Below, in pieces: positions 1 through 7,309 of a stretch of DNA of 64,000 bases. The first letter of the stretch is position 1. Every line of letters begins with the position of its first letter. A model generated the notes under the pieces. That model searched no databases and was not told the DNA's origin. It worked only from the letters and a program-made list of their open reading frames with translations. The translations under genes and the position numbers were made by a program. The stretch spans positions 1-64,000 of the forward strand of contig RAZE01000009.1 of assembly GCA_003611955.1 (NCBI GenBank), read 5' to 3'. Source of the stretch: a bacterium 1XD8-76. Lineage in GTDB: Bacteria > Bacillota > Clostridia > Lachnospirales > Lachnospiraceae.

Positions 1-732
1 TATTCCGAACATGCCAGGCGTTACCTGGCGGAGTGCGGCGTACCCAGGGAGAGGACCTATGTGACGGGGAGCCCGATGGCGGAGGTTCTGACGAATAACC
101 TGCAGTCCATCCTGGGTTCCGATATACACAGAAAGATATCGGAGGAGACAGGGAGGGAGATCCGGCCGGGGAAGTATATCCTGCTGTCAGCGCACCGGGA
201 AGAGAACATCGATACGGAGAGGAACTTCCTGTCCCTGTTCAGGGCGGTGAATGCCATGGCGGAAAAATACAGGATGCCTGTCCTTTACTCCTGCCATCCG
301 AGGAGCCGGAAGAGGCTCATGCAGATGGAGGGGGAGGGAAAGTTCCAGCTGCATCCGGATGTGATTGCCCATGAGCCTTTAGGCTTCCATGACTATAACT
401 GTCTGCAGGCGAATGCTTTCTGCGTGGTATCGGACAGCGGGACGCTGCCGGAGGAGGGCAGCTTCTTTATTTCCATAGGGAAGCCGTTCCCGGCGGTGTG
501 TATCCGGACGAGCACGGAGAGGCCGGAGGCGCTGGATAAGGGATGCTTTATCCTTTCAGGGATCGATACGGAAGGGCTGCTGCAGTCGGTGGAGATGGCG
601 GTAGAGATGAACAGGAATGAGGATTATGGGATGCCGGTGCCGGACTATATGGATACGAATGTATCTATGAAGGTGGTGAGGATCATCCAGTCTTATACAG
701 GGATCGTCAACAGGATGGTGTGGAGGAAATGA
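1..732 (+). CDS. UDP-GlcNAc 2-epimerase family protein (WecB/WbjD-like), C-terminal part
   Basis: The reading frame is open from base 1, so the 5' end lies outside the window; 243 residues are visible, about two thirds of the usual 370-380. It shows the non-hydrolysing UDP-N-acetylhexosamine 2-epimerase signature: SAHREEN, then HPRSRKR, then SDSGTLPEEGSFF. The later stretch with RTSTERPEALDKG resembles the WbjD/Cap5G branch, which makes UDP-N-acetyl-L-fucosamine, more than plain WecB. It is a cytoplasmic sugar-nucleotide enzyme for a surface polysaccharide. The WbjB/WbjC partners that would settle the substrate would lie to the left, out of view. Family is near certain; the exact substrate is inference. 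Confidence 0.85.
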   Translation, partial: YSEHARRYLAECGVPRERTYVTGSPMAEVLTNNLQSILGSDIHRKISEETGREIRPGKYILLSAHREENIDTERNFLSLFRAVNAMAEKYRMPVLYSCHPRSRKRLMQMEGEGKFQLHPDVIAHEPLGFHDYNCLQANAFCVVSDSGTLPEEGSFFISIGKPFPAVCIRTSTERPEALDKGCFILSGIDTEGLLQSVEMAVEMNRNEDYGMPVPDYMDTNVSMKVVRIIQSYTGIVNRMVWRK

Positions 733-827
733 GCAAAAAAATTAAAAAATAGGTTGAAGATCAAAAATCCATATGTTAAACTGAAACTATATTTTTTACA
801 GATTTATTGTATAGTCAGATTCTCTCA

Positions 828-932
828 ATGCCAAAAAAATTGCAAGTACTGGCTAAAAAAGCAAATTGTGCGCATATTAATATAGAGAACGATGACTATA
901 ACTTAGCAAGGGAGGAAATACGTTATGGCTAA
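828..932 (+). CDS. possible 34-residue ORF overlapping the next small gene
   Basis: A short ORF (begins MPKKLQVLAKKANC, ends LAREEIRYG) with no convincing ribosome site. Its last codons TAT GGC TAA overlap the ATG GCT AA of the next small ORF, so the two could be translationally coupled, or this could be the tail of a decayed gene. No family recognised. The rest of 733-924 is AT-rich with no clear promoter. Confidence 0.25.
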   Translation: MPKKLQVLAKKANCAHINIENDDYNLAREEIRYG

Positions 933-1080
933 GCGGCAGGCGGCAATCAAAAGCCAGAAAGTAAAAGCATGTGAAGTGTCGCGTTTGATTACAAGAAAAG
1001 ATAATTCAAAACTTTCGCTGAAAGAGTGCAGTGAGAAGACGAAGATTCGTGGTACAGCAATGGATATGTTGATCGGCTAA
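925..1080 (+). CDS. small basic protein of 51 residues, unknown function
   Basis: The start ATG has a strong ribosome site (AGGGAGG, 9 bases upstream) and the gene is followed immediately by a perfect terminator, so it is probably expressed. The product is Lys/Arg-rich (begins MAKRQAAIKSQKVKACEV, ends GTAMDMLIG) with two Cys, no signal peptide and no membrane segment. No family recognised. It lies 79 bases upstream of the predicted start of the large gluzincin-like gene. It could be a stand-alone small protein, an antitoxin-like partner, or a leader ORF controlling the downstream pair; the sequence does not decide. Confidence 0.5.
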   Translation: MAKRQAAIKSQKVKACEVSRLITRKDNSKLSLKECSEKTKIRGTAMDMLIG

Positions 1081-1127
1081 AAAATTTCTGCATAGATCAA
1101 GACGCTATGCAGAAATTTTTATTTTTT
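1081..1127 (+). terminator. intrinsic terminator after the 51-residue ORF
   Basis: A perfect 15-bp stem (1081-1095 with 1104-1118, containing ATTTCTGCATAG and its complement) with an 8-base loop is followed by a T-rich run to 1127. The stem begins on the base after the stop codon of the 51-residue ORF, so a ribosome at the stop would cover its left arm. Only 31 bases separate it from the next gene. Confidence 0.9.
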
Positions 1128-1158
1128 ACCACTGTTTTGAGTGATGCGGAGGAGTGAG

Positions 1159-3984
1159 ATGGGGGGCATACAGGAAGAGTTTGAGGGGCTTACAATAACT
1201 CTGAAAAAACGCAAGTTGAATATTAATAGGGATAATCTGAAATCGACCAAAACCATGTCGGAGAATGACTACCTGGTATTAGGCCACTATGACCAGATTA
1301 CCATAAAATATGTAAATGACTGGTGGGAGTGGACGCCGAATAAGACGGAAGCGCTTTCACTGACAGATGAGTTTGTCGATAAATATGATATAAAAGCGTA
1401 TTTTCCTGAGAATAAAAGGAGAAGGAGATACGAAGAAAAAGAGTTTGATTATGCTATATGGAGAGAAGCCGGATCAGAATATCCGTTTGTTGTTGTATCG
1501 GTAATTAATGTTACGGAAGAATATGTAAAGAAAAGCCCGAAAGACATACATGTCTGCGACGCATTTTCGAATACTGTTCTGGAATGCGTGGAAAATGATG
1601 CTGTTAAAAACAAATGGAAGGAAATGCACTGTGCGCTGTTGCCAACGATAGGCTTTTCAGATTTTCTCCTTATTTTTAAAACCGCTGACTTGAATAGTAC
1701 ATTAAATCTTCTTGAGCAACTGAAAGAAAAACTTACGGGAAAAGCACCATGTCTGTCAAATGCATATACAATGATTGGGTTTTGCGACAAAGGTTTAGAT
1801 AGATTGTCTGAAGATGCTGTAGGCGGTATAAAGCTGGCACTACGTTTTGGGCTTAGAGATGGTATATCTTCAAGACAGTTTCGTAGGTATTTTGAGGAAA
1901 AATTGAAGGAAGAGCAAGAAAGCGGAACGGTGGTCGGTATTGAAAAAGATTATAGGATATTGGGGGATGCGGATTTCCTGATCGTATCGAATATAGAACT
2001 TCAAAAAGTACTTCCGTTTTATTTTTCCAGAAAGTCTCCGGGCTTGTTTCATCCGGCGCATGATCTGTTCAGATATTATATTAGAAGCATGCAATCAGAG
2101 GTCAGAGTGGAGGGAATGAAAGGGGAGGTAGATTTATCTCTTATAAAAGGAATCCGGAAGGAAAAAAGCGTAGATCATTATACGAAGAAATATCAGGATA
2201 TTATCTTTAAACTGAAAGAATTTGTGACGAAAAATCGTTATCCGGAGAGAATTGTGTACGGACTGCAGATCATTATGAAACGATTTTTGCAAATGGTTCA
2301 ATCAGGACATTGCTTTGATATGGAGTATATTATTGGGGCAGCATTTGACAATCTGATAAAATGTCTGGAGCAAAGTATGGATATTGCTGGAATGCAGGAT
2401 GAGGATGAAAAATATGCTCTGATTGAAGGGATGTTTGAGGCTTTAAATATGTTTCGGGATATGATAGGTGATTATCTTGCAGATATGCAGAGGTCAGACA
2501 GCCTATTTTTGGAAGGCCGGTCTCTTTCGCATCCGTCTATTGGCTCTGCTACTAAACTGTTATTTTTTTATAACGGTTACATAGATTCAGTGAAAGAAAT
2601 TTTATGCTCAGAAAAAGAAAAAGACAGATATAAGTTTGTTGTTACAAGCGGCGGGACAGATGAAACAAGATCGATCGATTTATTTGCATATTTAGATCCG
2701 GCTGATGAGAAAACCTGCCCGATTATTTTAATGACAGTACCAGAGGTCAGTTTGTATGACGTAAAAAGCAGCCTGTTTCGTGTATTGCATGAAATGCTCC
2801 ACTTTTGTGGAAAACGGGAACGAAAAAGCAGGATGATGTTTGTGATTGATGCGGTATGTGGTTATACTGCGGAGGCTTTTGGAGGATTTATGAAAGCGGA
2901 ACAGCAAGAACTGTATCGTTCCATTTTGGCGCCGCTGTTTTCTTATATTATGCCGGATAAGAAAGAGAATGTGAAGGCGGAAATAAAAAGGGCGATAACG
3001 GATCAGACGGATAAGCTTAAGGCTGAATTGAAGCATAATATAAAAGACAAAATAATAGCAGAAATACCGGGTAGCTGGAGTGAAAAAGAGTATTTTGGCA
3101 GAGAGATTTATGCGACACTATATACGATTATGGAGGAGAAGGTTTTTGACGCGAAAGGAGAGAGTAAAAAATTAGAACTGCTGATATATAATGATTTTAT
3201 GGAGTATCAGTATGAACTTGCAAAAGAAATAGAGAAAATATTGCAGAATAATAATATTCTGTACTCTAATGTAAGTCTTTTACGGAGCAATCTGAAAATT
3301 ATGAAAAGGGAATCTGCAGATGCCGATAAAGAAGACTTTATGGATAAGGATAAAGAATTTATCAAGTATATAATCGCTTTCTATCTTGGGAAAGATGTGC
3401 ATGAATACAACGAGAATATTGTTATTGATGATGAGGATGCATGGTTTGACCTGGATCAGATATTAATGATATTGCAGTATTTGTTTAAAGAATGTTATGC
3501 AGATTGTATGGCAGGGAAAGTTTTGAATTTGCGTCCGGAACATTTTGTGTTCAGCTTTCTTACCGAAGCACGCAATGAGCGGAATGCATTTGTATCAGAT
3601 AATAAAAGTGAATGTCGCATATTAATAGATCTCAAATATTTATATGAAATAGAGGATAAATTTACGGACGAAGTAAAATGTCAGCTGAATACATATGCAG
3701 GGAGAATGAAAAAGAGAGGACTGGAGTATATTGAAGTGGAGTCTTTGATCAGCAGATTACAGGAAATCATAGATACAAAGGATGAAAAAGAAAGAATAAC
3801 AGCATTGACAGAACCTGTTATGGCGTATCTCAGACAATGTGAGGAGGAATGGAAGAAGCAGGGGGGATTTGAAAAATTTGAGTCGATCCAGGAAATGAAT
3901 ATATATTCTGAAATGGAAACAGCTGATGACATATATGGTTTTTTACAAAGTGTAGCAGATAAGTGGATTTGTTATGCGCATTAA
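1159..3984 (+). CDS. large protein with gluzincin-like HExxH...ExxAD signature, candidate defence component
   Basis: The likely start is ATG 1159, preceded by GGAGGAG; GTG 1141 and ATG 1144 are in-frame but lack a site. The 941-residue product is soluble, with no signal peptide or membrane segment. Residues 544-548 read HEMLH, a zinc-protease-type HExxH, and 778-782 read ECYAD followed by a small-residue helix, the form the third zinc ligand takes in gluzincins. The 230-residue spacing is unusually long and filled with charged helices (about 600-680). No family is recognised over the N-terminal 500 residues. The gene is 12 bases from the SIR2 gene with similar codon use, so the two should be one operon and probably one system. 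Protease activity is inference; HExxH occurs by chance in long proteins. Confidence 0.75.
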   Translation: MGGIQEEFEGLTITLKKRKLNINRDNLKSTKTMSENDYLVLGHYDQITIKYVNDWWEWTPNKTEALSLTDEFVDKYDIKAYFPENKRRRRYEEKEFDYAIWREAGSEYPFVVVSVINVTEEYVKKSPKDIHVCDAFSNTVLECVENDAVKNKWKEMHCALLPTIGFSDFLLIFKTADLNSTLNLLEQLKEKLTGKAPCLSNAYTMIGFCDKGLDRLSEDAVGGIKLALRFGLRDGISSRQFRRYFEEKLKEEQESGTVVGIEKDYRILGDADFLIVSNIELQKVLPFYFSRKSPGLFHPAHDLFRYYIRSMQSEVRVEGMKGEVDLSLIKGIRKEKSVDHYTKKYQDIIFKLKEFVTKNRYPERIVYGLQIIMKRFLQMVQSGHCFDMEYIIGAAFDNLIKCLEQSMDIAGMQDEDEKYALIEGMFEALNMFRDMIGDYLADMQRSDSLFLEGRSLSHPSIGSATKLLFFYNGYIDSVKEILCSEKEKDRYKFVVTSGGTDETRSIDLFAYLDPADEKTCPIILMTVPEVSLYDVKSSLFRVLHEMLHFCGKRERKSRMMFVIDAVCGYTAEAFGGFMKAEQQELYRSILAPLFSYIMPDKKENVKAEIKRAITDQTDKLKAELKHNIKDKIIAEIPGSWSEKEYFGREIYATLYTIMEEKVFDAKGESKKLELLIYNDFMEYQYELAKEIEKILQNNNILYSNVSLLRSNLKIMKRESADADKEDFMDKDKEFIKYIIAFYLGKDVHEYNENIVIDDEDAWFDLDQILMILQYLFKECYADCMAGKVLNLRPEHFVFSFLTEARNERNAFVSDNKSECRILIDLKYLYEIEDKFTDEVKCQLNTYAGRMKKRGLEYIEVESLISRLQEIIDTKDEKERITALTEPVMAYLRQCEEEWKKQGGFEKFESIQEMNIYSEMETADDIYGFLQSVADKWICYAH

Positions 3985-3996
3985 CAGGAGCGAAAT

Positions 3997-5241
3997 ATGC
4001 TGAAGATAAAACAGATTCTGGGTGAAGAAATTGCCGGGATAAATGATGAGCATTTAATGAAATTAAAAGAAAGGGTTGAAAATGACCATGTCACATGGGT
4101 AATAGGGGCGGGGGTAAGCAAGAGTGCAGGGGTACCGCTCTGGTCGGAATGCCTGTTAAAAATGTGGGCACAAATTTTATTGCTGGAAAAAGAGAAAAAA
4201 GAGGATACAAAGTCGGAGTTTCAAAAAGCGCTGGATAAACTGAAGACATCCATGGCTGAACCGGAAGAGTTTCTTGAAAAAGTCAACAGAACGATGAAGG
4301 GTGATAACTCTATCGGGATATTGAGTGGTGTAAATACTTTAGAAGCCGCAGAGTATATTCAAAATTTTATGACAGAAATTTTAATGGATAATTCTTATTA
4401 TAGTGATAAACTTCGGGATATGGAGTATGCTGATTTAGTGAGGAACGCTTTAAAACCGGATAAGAAACCGGATGAAATTTTTCTGAAATTGAAAAATGAA
4501 ATTATAGGATTATTGGCGAAATATTTTGTTCAAAAAATTTACGATAATAAAAAAATTGAAGTCATCAGTTATAATTTTGATGACTTGCTTGAGTTTGCCT
4601 TGGAAAAAGAGGGATTAAATAAGAGTGATTGTCATATAAAAAATCCGGGAACTAAGAACATAATAGAATGTGAAACGGGAATTCATATTTATCATCCGCA
4701 TGGAACGGTATCAGTGCTTCCAACAAAATTTTCTAAGGAATCGGAGGGACTTGTGCTTGCGGAAGACAGTTATGAGCGTTTGGAGAGAAAGGCATATCTT
4801 TGGGAAAATTCTATACAGGCAAAAGCTCTACAAAGTACATCCTGCATATTTTTGGGATTTTCTGGGGAGGATTATAATTTCAGGCGTATTATTAAAAATA
4901 TGGAAAGAGGAAAAGAACGTCAGCAGATAAAGCATTATCTATTTATGTCAATAGAGTCTTTGGTAAAGAGAATGTTTAAAAATGAGATAGATAGAGAGCT
5001 TTTAGGAAACAAAGCGCGCACGGAAGAAGAACGTAAAAAATATTTGGAAAGTATCGGGAAAGTGGAATATGATAAAGCATTGGAGAAATTATTAAATGAT
5101 TCCAGAATGATTTATGAAAAGATGCTGATCATAAAAAAATTGGAGGCACAAAAGATGTATTGGAACAGTTATAATATAATTCCCATTTGGACGACCAGAA
5201 ATGAGTTGCCACAAATGGTTAAAAAGATTGTGAGTGGTTAG
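3997..5241 (+). CDS. SIR2-domain protein, probable NAD-consuming defence effector
   Basis: ATG 3997 follows AGGAG. The SIR2 fold is clear over about residues 25-300: GAGVSKSAGVP (37-47) binds NAD, SYNFDDLLEF (191-200) carries the conserved Asn and Asp, the expected catalytic His is H235 in YHPHGT, and FLGFSGEDYNFRR (about 285-297) is the strand typical of prokaryotic SIR2-like defence proteins rather than deacetylases, as there is no zinc Cys module. About 115 C-terminal helical residues are unassigned. Related SIR2 proteins (Thoeris ThsA, DSR2, SIR2-HerA, short-Argonaute partners) deplete NAD+ on phage infection; the same role here is by homology. Its partner is the gluzincin-like protein immediately upstream. 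Confidence 0.85.
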   Translation: MLKIKQILGEEIAGINDEHLMKLKERVENDHVTWVIGAGVSKSAGVPLWSECLLKMWAQILLLEKEKKEDTKSEFQKALDKLKTSMAEPEEFLEKVNRTMKGDNSIGILSGVNTLEAAEYIQNFMTEILMDNSYYSDKLRDMEYADLVRNALKPDKKPDEIFLKLKNEIIGLLAKYFVQKIYDNKKIEVISYNFDDLLEFALEKEGLNKSDCHIKNPGTKNIIECETGIHIYHPHGTVSVLPTKFSKESEGLVLAEDSYERLERKAYLWENSIQAKALQSTSCIFLGFSGEDYNFRRIIKNMERGKERQQIKHYLFMSIESLVKRMFKNEIDRELLGNKARTEEERKKYLESIGKVEYDKALEKLLNDSRMIYEKMLIIKKLEAQKMYWNSYNIIPIWTTRNELPQMVKKIVSG

Positions 5242-5292
5242 CTGGTGGATAAAAGTTAATAATCTTTACAATATGGACTGCATCAGATTTGA

Positions 5293-5466
5293 GTTTATGT
5301 AAAATCTGCTTATCACAATAATTTGAAAGTTGGGAGTAGCGATTACCTGAGAGTCATGCGGCTTAGGAGGATATGGGGAGAAGGAACATTTCCAGTTTTT
5401 AAGAGAGAAGATAAACTGAATAAGATGCAGAAAAGAGAGCTTGTCAACAGGTCTACTTTGGGATAG
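5293..5466 (+). pseudogene. remnant of an IS1182-type transposase C-terminal region
   Basis: The open frame 5293-5466 reads ...DYLRVMRLRRIWGEGTFPV then FKREDKLNKMQKREL. It matches in style the R..INEGTF...KR.HNL.R...RG segment near the end of IS1182-family DDE transposases. It is closed upstream by a stop at 5290 and stops before the normal C-terminus, and no terminal repeats are visible. It fills most of 5242-5475 and marks past transposition next to the SIR2 unit. Confidence 0.5.
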
Positions 5467-5475
5467 TCCCCAATA

Positions 5476-5805
5476 TTAAGTTTCATTCACACTCAACAAA
5501 GCCGTCACAGTAGCAAGAATAACAAGGAGCTGCTGTTCGTCGCAACGGGTCAAAAGCCGTTCAATTTTTTTACGTGTACTGTCTTCCGTATTTTGATCAG
5601 GGTAAAATATTTCATCAGCTGATAAATTAAAATATTGTATAATTCTTTCAAACATTTCATAACTTGGGCTGCATCGGGAGCGCTCAAGATCTTTTACGTA
5701 TGGCAGAGATATGTCCAGCATCTCTGCCAGCTCTGCCTGTGTAAGATTATGAGCTTTACGTGTATTTTTTAAGATCGTTCCAAATCGGCTGGATTGTGCT
5801 GTCAT
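5476..5805 (-). CDS. XRE-family transcriptional regulator
   Basis: A 109-residue Cro/CI-type DNA-binding protein. The helix-turn-helix spans about residues 8-66, with LTQAELAEMLDISLPYVKDL as the recognition region and a typical ending FNLSADEIFYP. The C-terminal 40 residues are helical and probably dimerise. It is transcribed away from the neighbouring coiled-coil gene and may repress itself and that gene from the shared 5806-6079 region. Such small XRE proteins are common in mobile and defence islands. Which promoter it controls is not shown by the sequence. Confidence 0.85.
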   Translation of the reverse strand: MTAQSSRFGTILKNTRKAHNLTQAELAEMLDISLPYVKDLERSRCSPSYEMFERIIQYFNLSADEIFYPDQNTEDSTRKKIERLLTRCDEQQLLVILATVTALLSVNET

Positions 5806-5908
5806 TACATTAATCCCTTATAATTTATTTTTTACTGATATATTCCATCAAATAACAGATGTGTAACAGAAATTCTGACATAATTTGCCAAAGTATGCGG
5901 TAAACATA

Positions 5909-5936
5909 TTGTGCTATTTCATATATAGATTATAAT
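5909..5936 (+). promoter_or_regulatory. candidate promoter for the coiled-coil membrane gene
   Basis: TTGTGC (5909-5914), a 16-base spacer and a perfect TATAAT (5931-5936). It leaves a leader of about 140 bases before ATG 6080. The region between it and the XRE start holds nothing else recognisable. Confidence 0.5.
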
Positions 5937-6079
5937 AAAAGAAGTATTATGAAATGAAATACTGTTTTTTAGTAGCGGAAAACAGGCGGGCAAATTTTTA
6001 TATGCGATTTTAACAGGAATGCCATGACCATATGAAAAAGGATTTTTTACAGGACTAAGGGGATTGAGAGGCGCGGGAG

Positions 6080-7252
6080 ATGGGTAAAAGAAGGGCGTTG
6101 CAGGATTGGATCGAAGATAAATCAAAATTATTTAAAAGTATGAGTGGCCTGGTACAAAATATGACGTTATGCTTGATGGTCGTATCCGCAGCCGGAAATA
6201 CATTTATTAAGCAAATTGTGCCTCAAATTGAAGGGGTGTGGACATGGATAAATTTTATTTTGTGTGTTGCAATTATCCTTTTAATTCTGCTGGCAAAGTA
6301 TTCAGATAGTAATAGCCCTCAGGAGGAAGAGAAACAGTCAACAGAGAAATTAAAGAGAGAAGAATCAGAATTAATTGAAAGTTTGAAGAAGGAAGTTGCG
6401 GAAACCGCTGAAAAATTGAAACAGCAGGAAGCAGAATCAGAGAAAAAGGACAAAATTATTCGTGATTTGGAGAGCAAAATGGAAGTACTTGAGAAGGTGC
6501 TTAACATGGAAATACCCGTAGAAGCAGGATATTATATGGTTAATAAACCGGCGTATGATATGTTTAAAACAGATCTCCATATTCGAAAATGCATTCTGGA
6601 GGTGAGACTAAAAGAAAAGAAAGGAGCGGAAAAAGAATACAATCTTGAATTCAAATGGAAACTTGTGATAAAAAATAATGACTCAGAGCCGGTGCGGAAA
6701 GTGCATTTTATCTATTCCGGGGAGAGGGGAATGTATGAACACCCCAGAGTTACATGTGAGGAACTGGGATGCAGAGGAGTAACGATCAAAGATGAAAATA
6801 ATGAAGTAGAAGGGATAAAGACAATCGGGGATGACCGTTTTATAGAAATCAGTTTTAGGAATGAGTTGAAAGAGGCGGAAACAGAAAATATTTGTATTGA
6901 ATATGTGCTGGAGAACTATACATTTAATTGTAAAAGAGATACTATATGGCTTGTACCGGATGCACTTGGCTTTGCTGAGATATCTGAGTTTTGTATCCGG
7001 TTTATATGGGATGGTGTGATCATAAAAGATAAAACAAAAGCGAAATTGACGAAGTACAGGTTGAGCGGAAGATATCCAAAAGAGCAAAGTACAGTTCAAC
7101 AAGAAGAGTATCAACAGAAAGATAGTTCGGGAAAAATGACGACTGTAAGATACTTTGAGGCGGAGGGAAGCGAGAGTATGGATGGTTCGCTTCACGGTGT
7201 CGGGTATGTTCTGACTCTTATTAATAAAGAAACTGACCAGGCAAAGCCTTAA
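6080..7252 (+). CDS. two-TM coiled-coil protein, unknown function
   Basis: A 390-residue protein in three parts: two predicted membrane helices (about 24-44 and 53-73), a long Glu/Lys-rich coiled coil (about 82-142), and a C-terminal domain of mixed strands (about 150-390). Both ends are probably cytoplasmic. A weak AGAGG site precedes ATG 6080. No family recognised. The layout of short membrane hairpin, coiled coil and globular sensor-like domain recalls membrane effectors of some defence systems, but no enzyme motif is visible. It lies between the XRE gene and the azole-peptide promoter and could belong to either side or neither. Confidence 0.6.
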   Translation: MGKRRALQDWIEDKSKLFKSMSGLVQNMTLCLMVVSAAGNTFIKQIVPQIEGVWTWINFILCVAIILLILLAKYSDSNSPQEEEKQSTEKLKREESELIESLKKEVAETAEKLKQQEAESEKKDKIIRDLESKMEVLEKVLNMEIPVEAGYYMVNKPAYDMFKTDLHIRKCILEVRLKEKKGAEKEYNLEFKWKLVIKNNDSEPVRKVHFIYSGERGMYEHPRVTCEELGCRGVTIKDENNEVEGIKTIGDDRFIEISFRNELKEAETENICIEYVLENYTFNCKRDTIWLVPDALGFAEISEFCIRFIWDGVIIKDKTKAKLTKYRLSGRYPKEQSTVQQEEYQQKDSSGKMTTVRYFEAEGSESMDGSLHGVGYVLTLINKETDQAKP

Positions 7253-7256
7253 GGTA

Positions 7257-7285
7257 TTGACAGAGAAGATTTATTAAAATAATAT
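7257..7285 (+). promoter_or_regulatory. promoter of the azole-peptide operon
   Basis: A perfect TTGACA (7257-7262), a 17-base spacer and TAATAT (7280-7285), immediately after the stop of the preceding gene. The predicted start near 7292 gives a short leader before ATG 7310. This makes the modification gene and the precursor gene their own transcription unit. Confidence 0.75.
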
Positions 7286-7309
7286 AAAAAATATTTTAGA
7301 GAGATAAGT

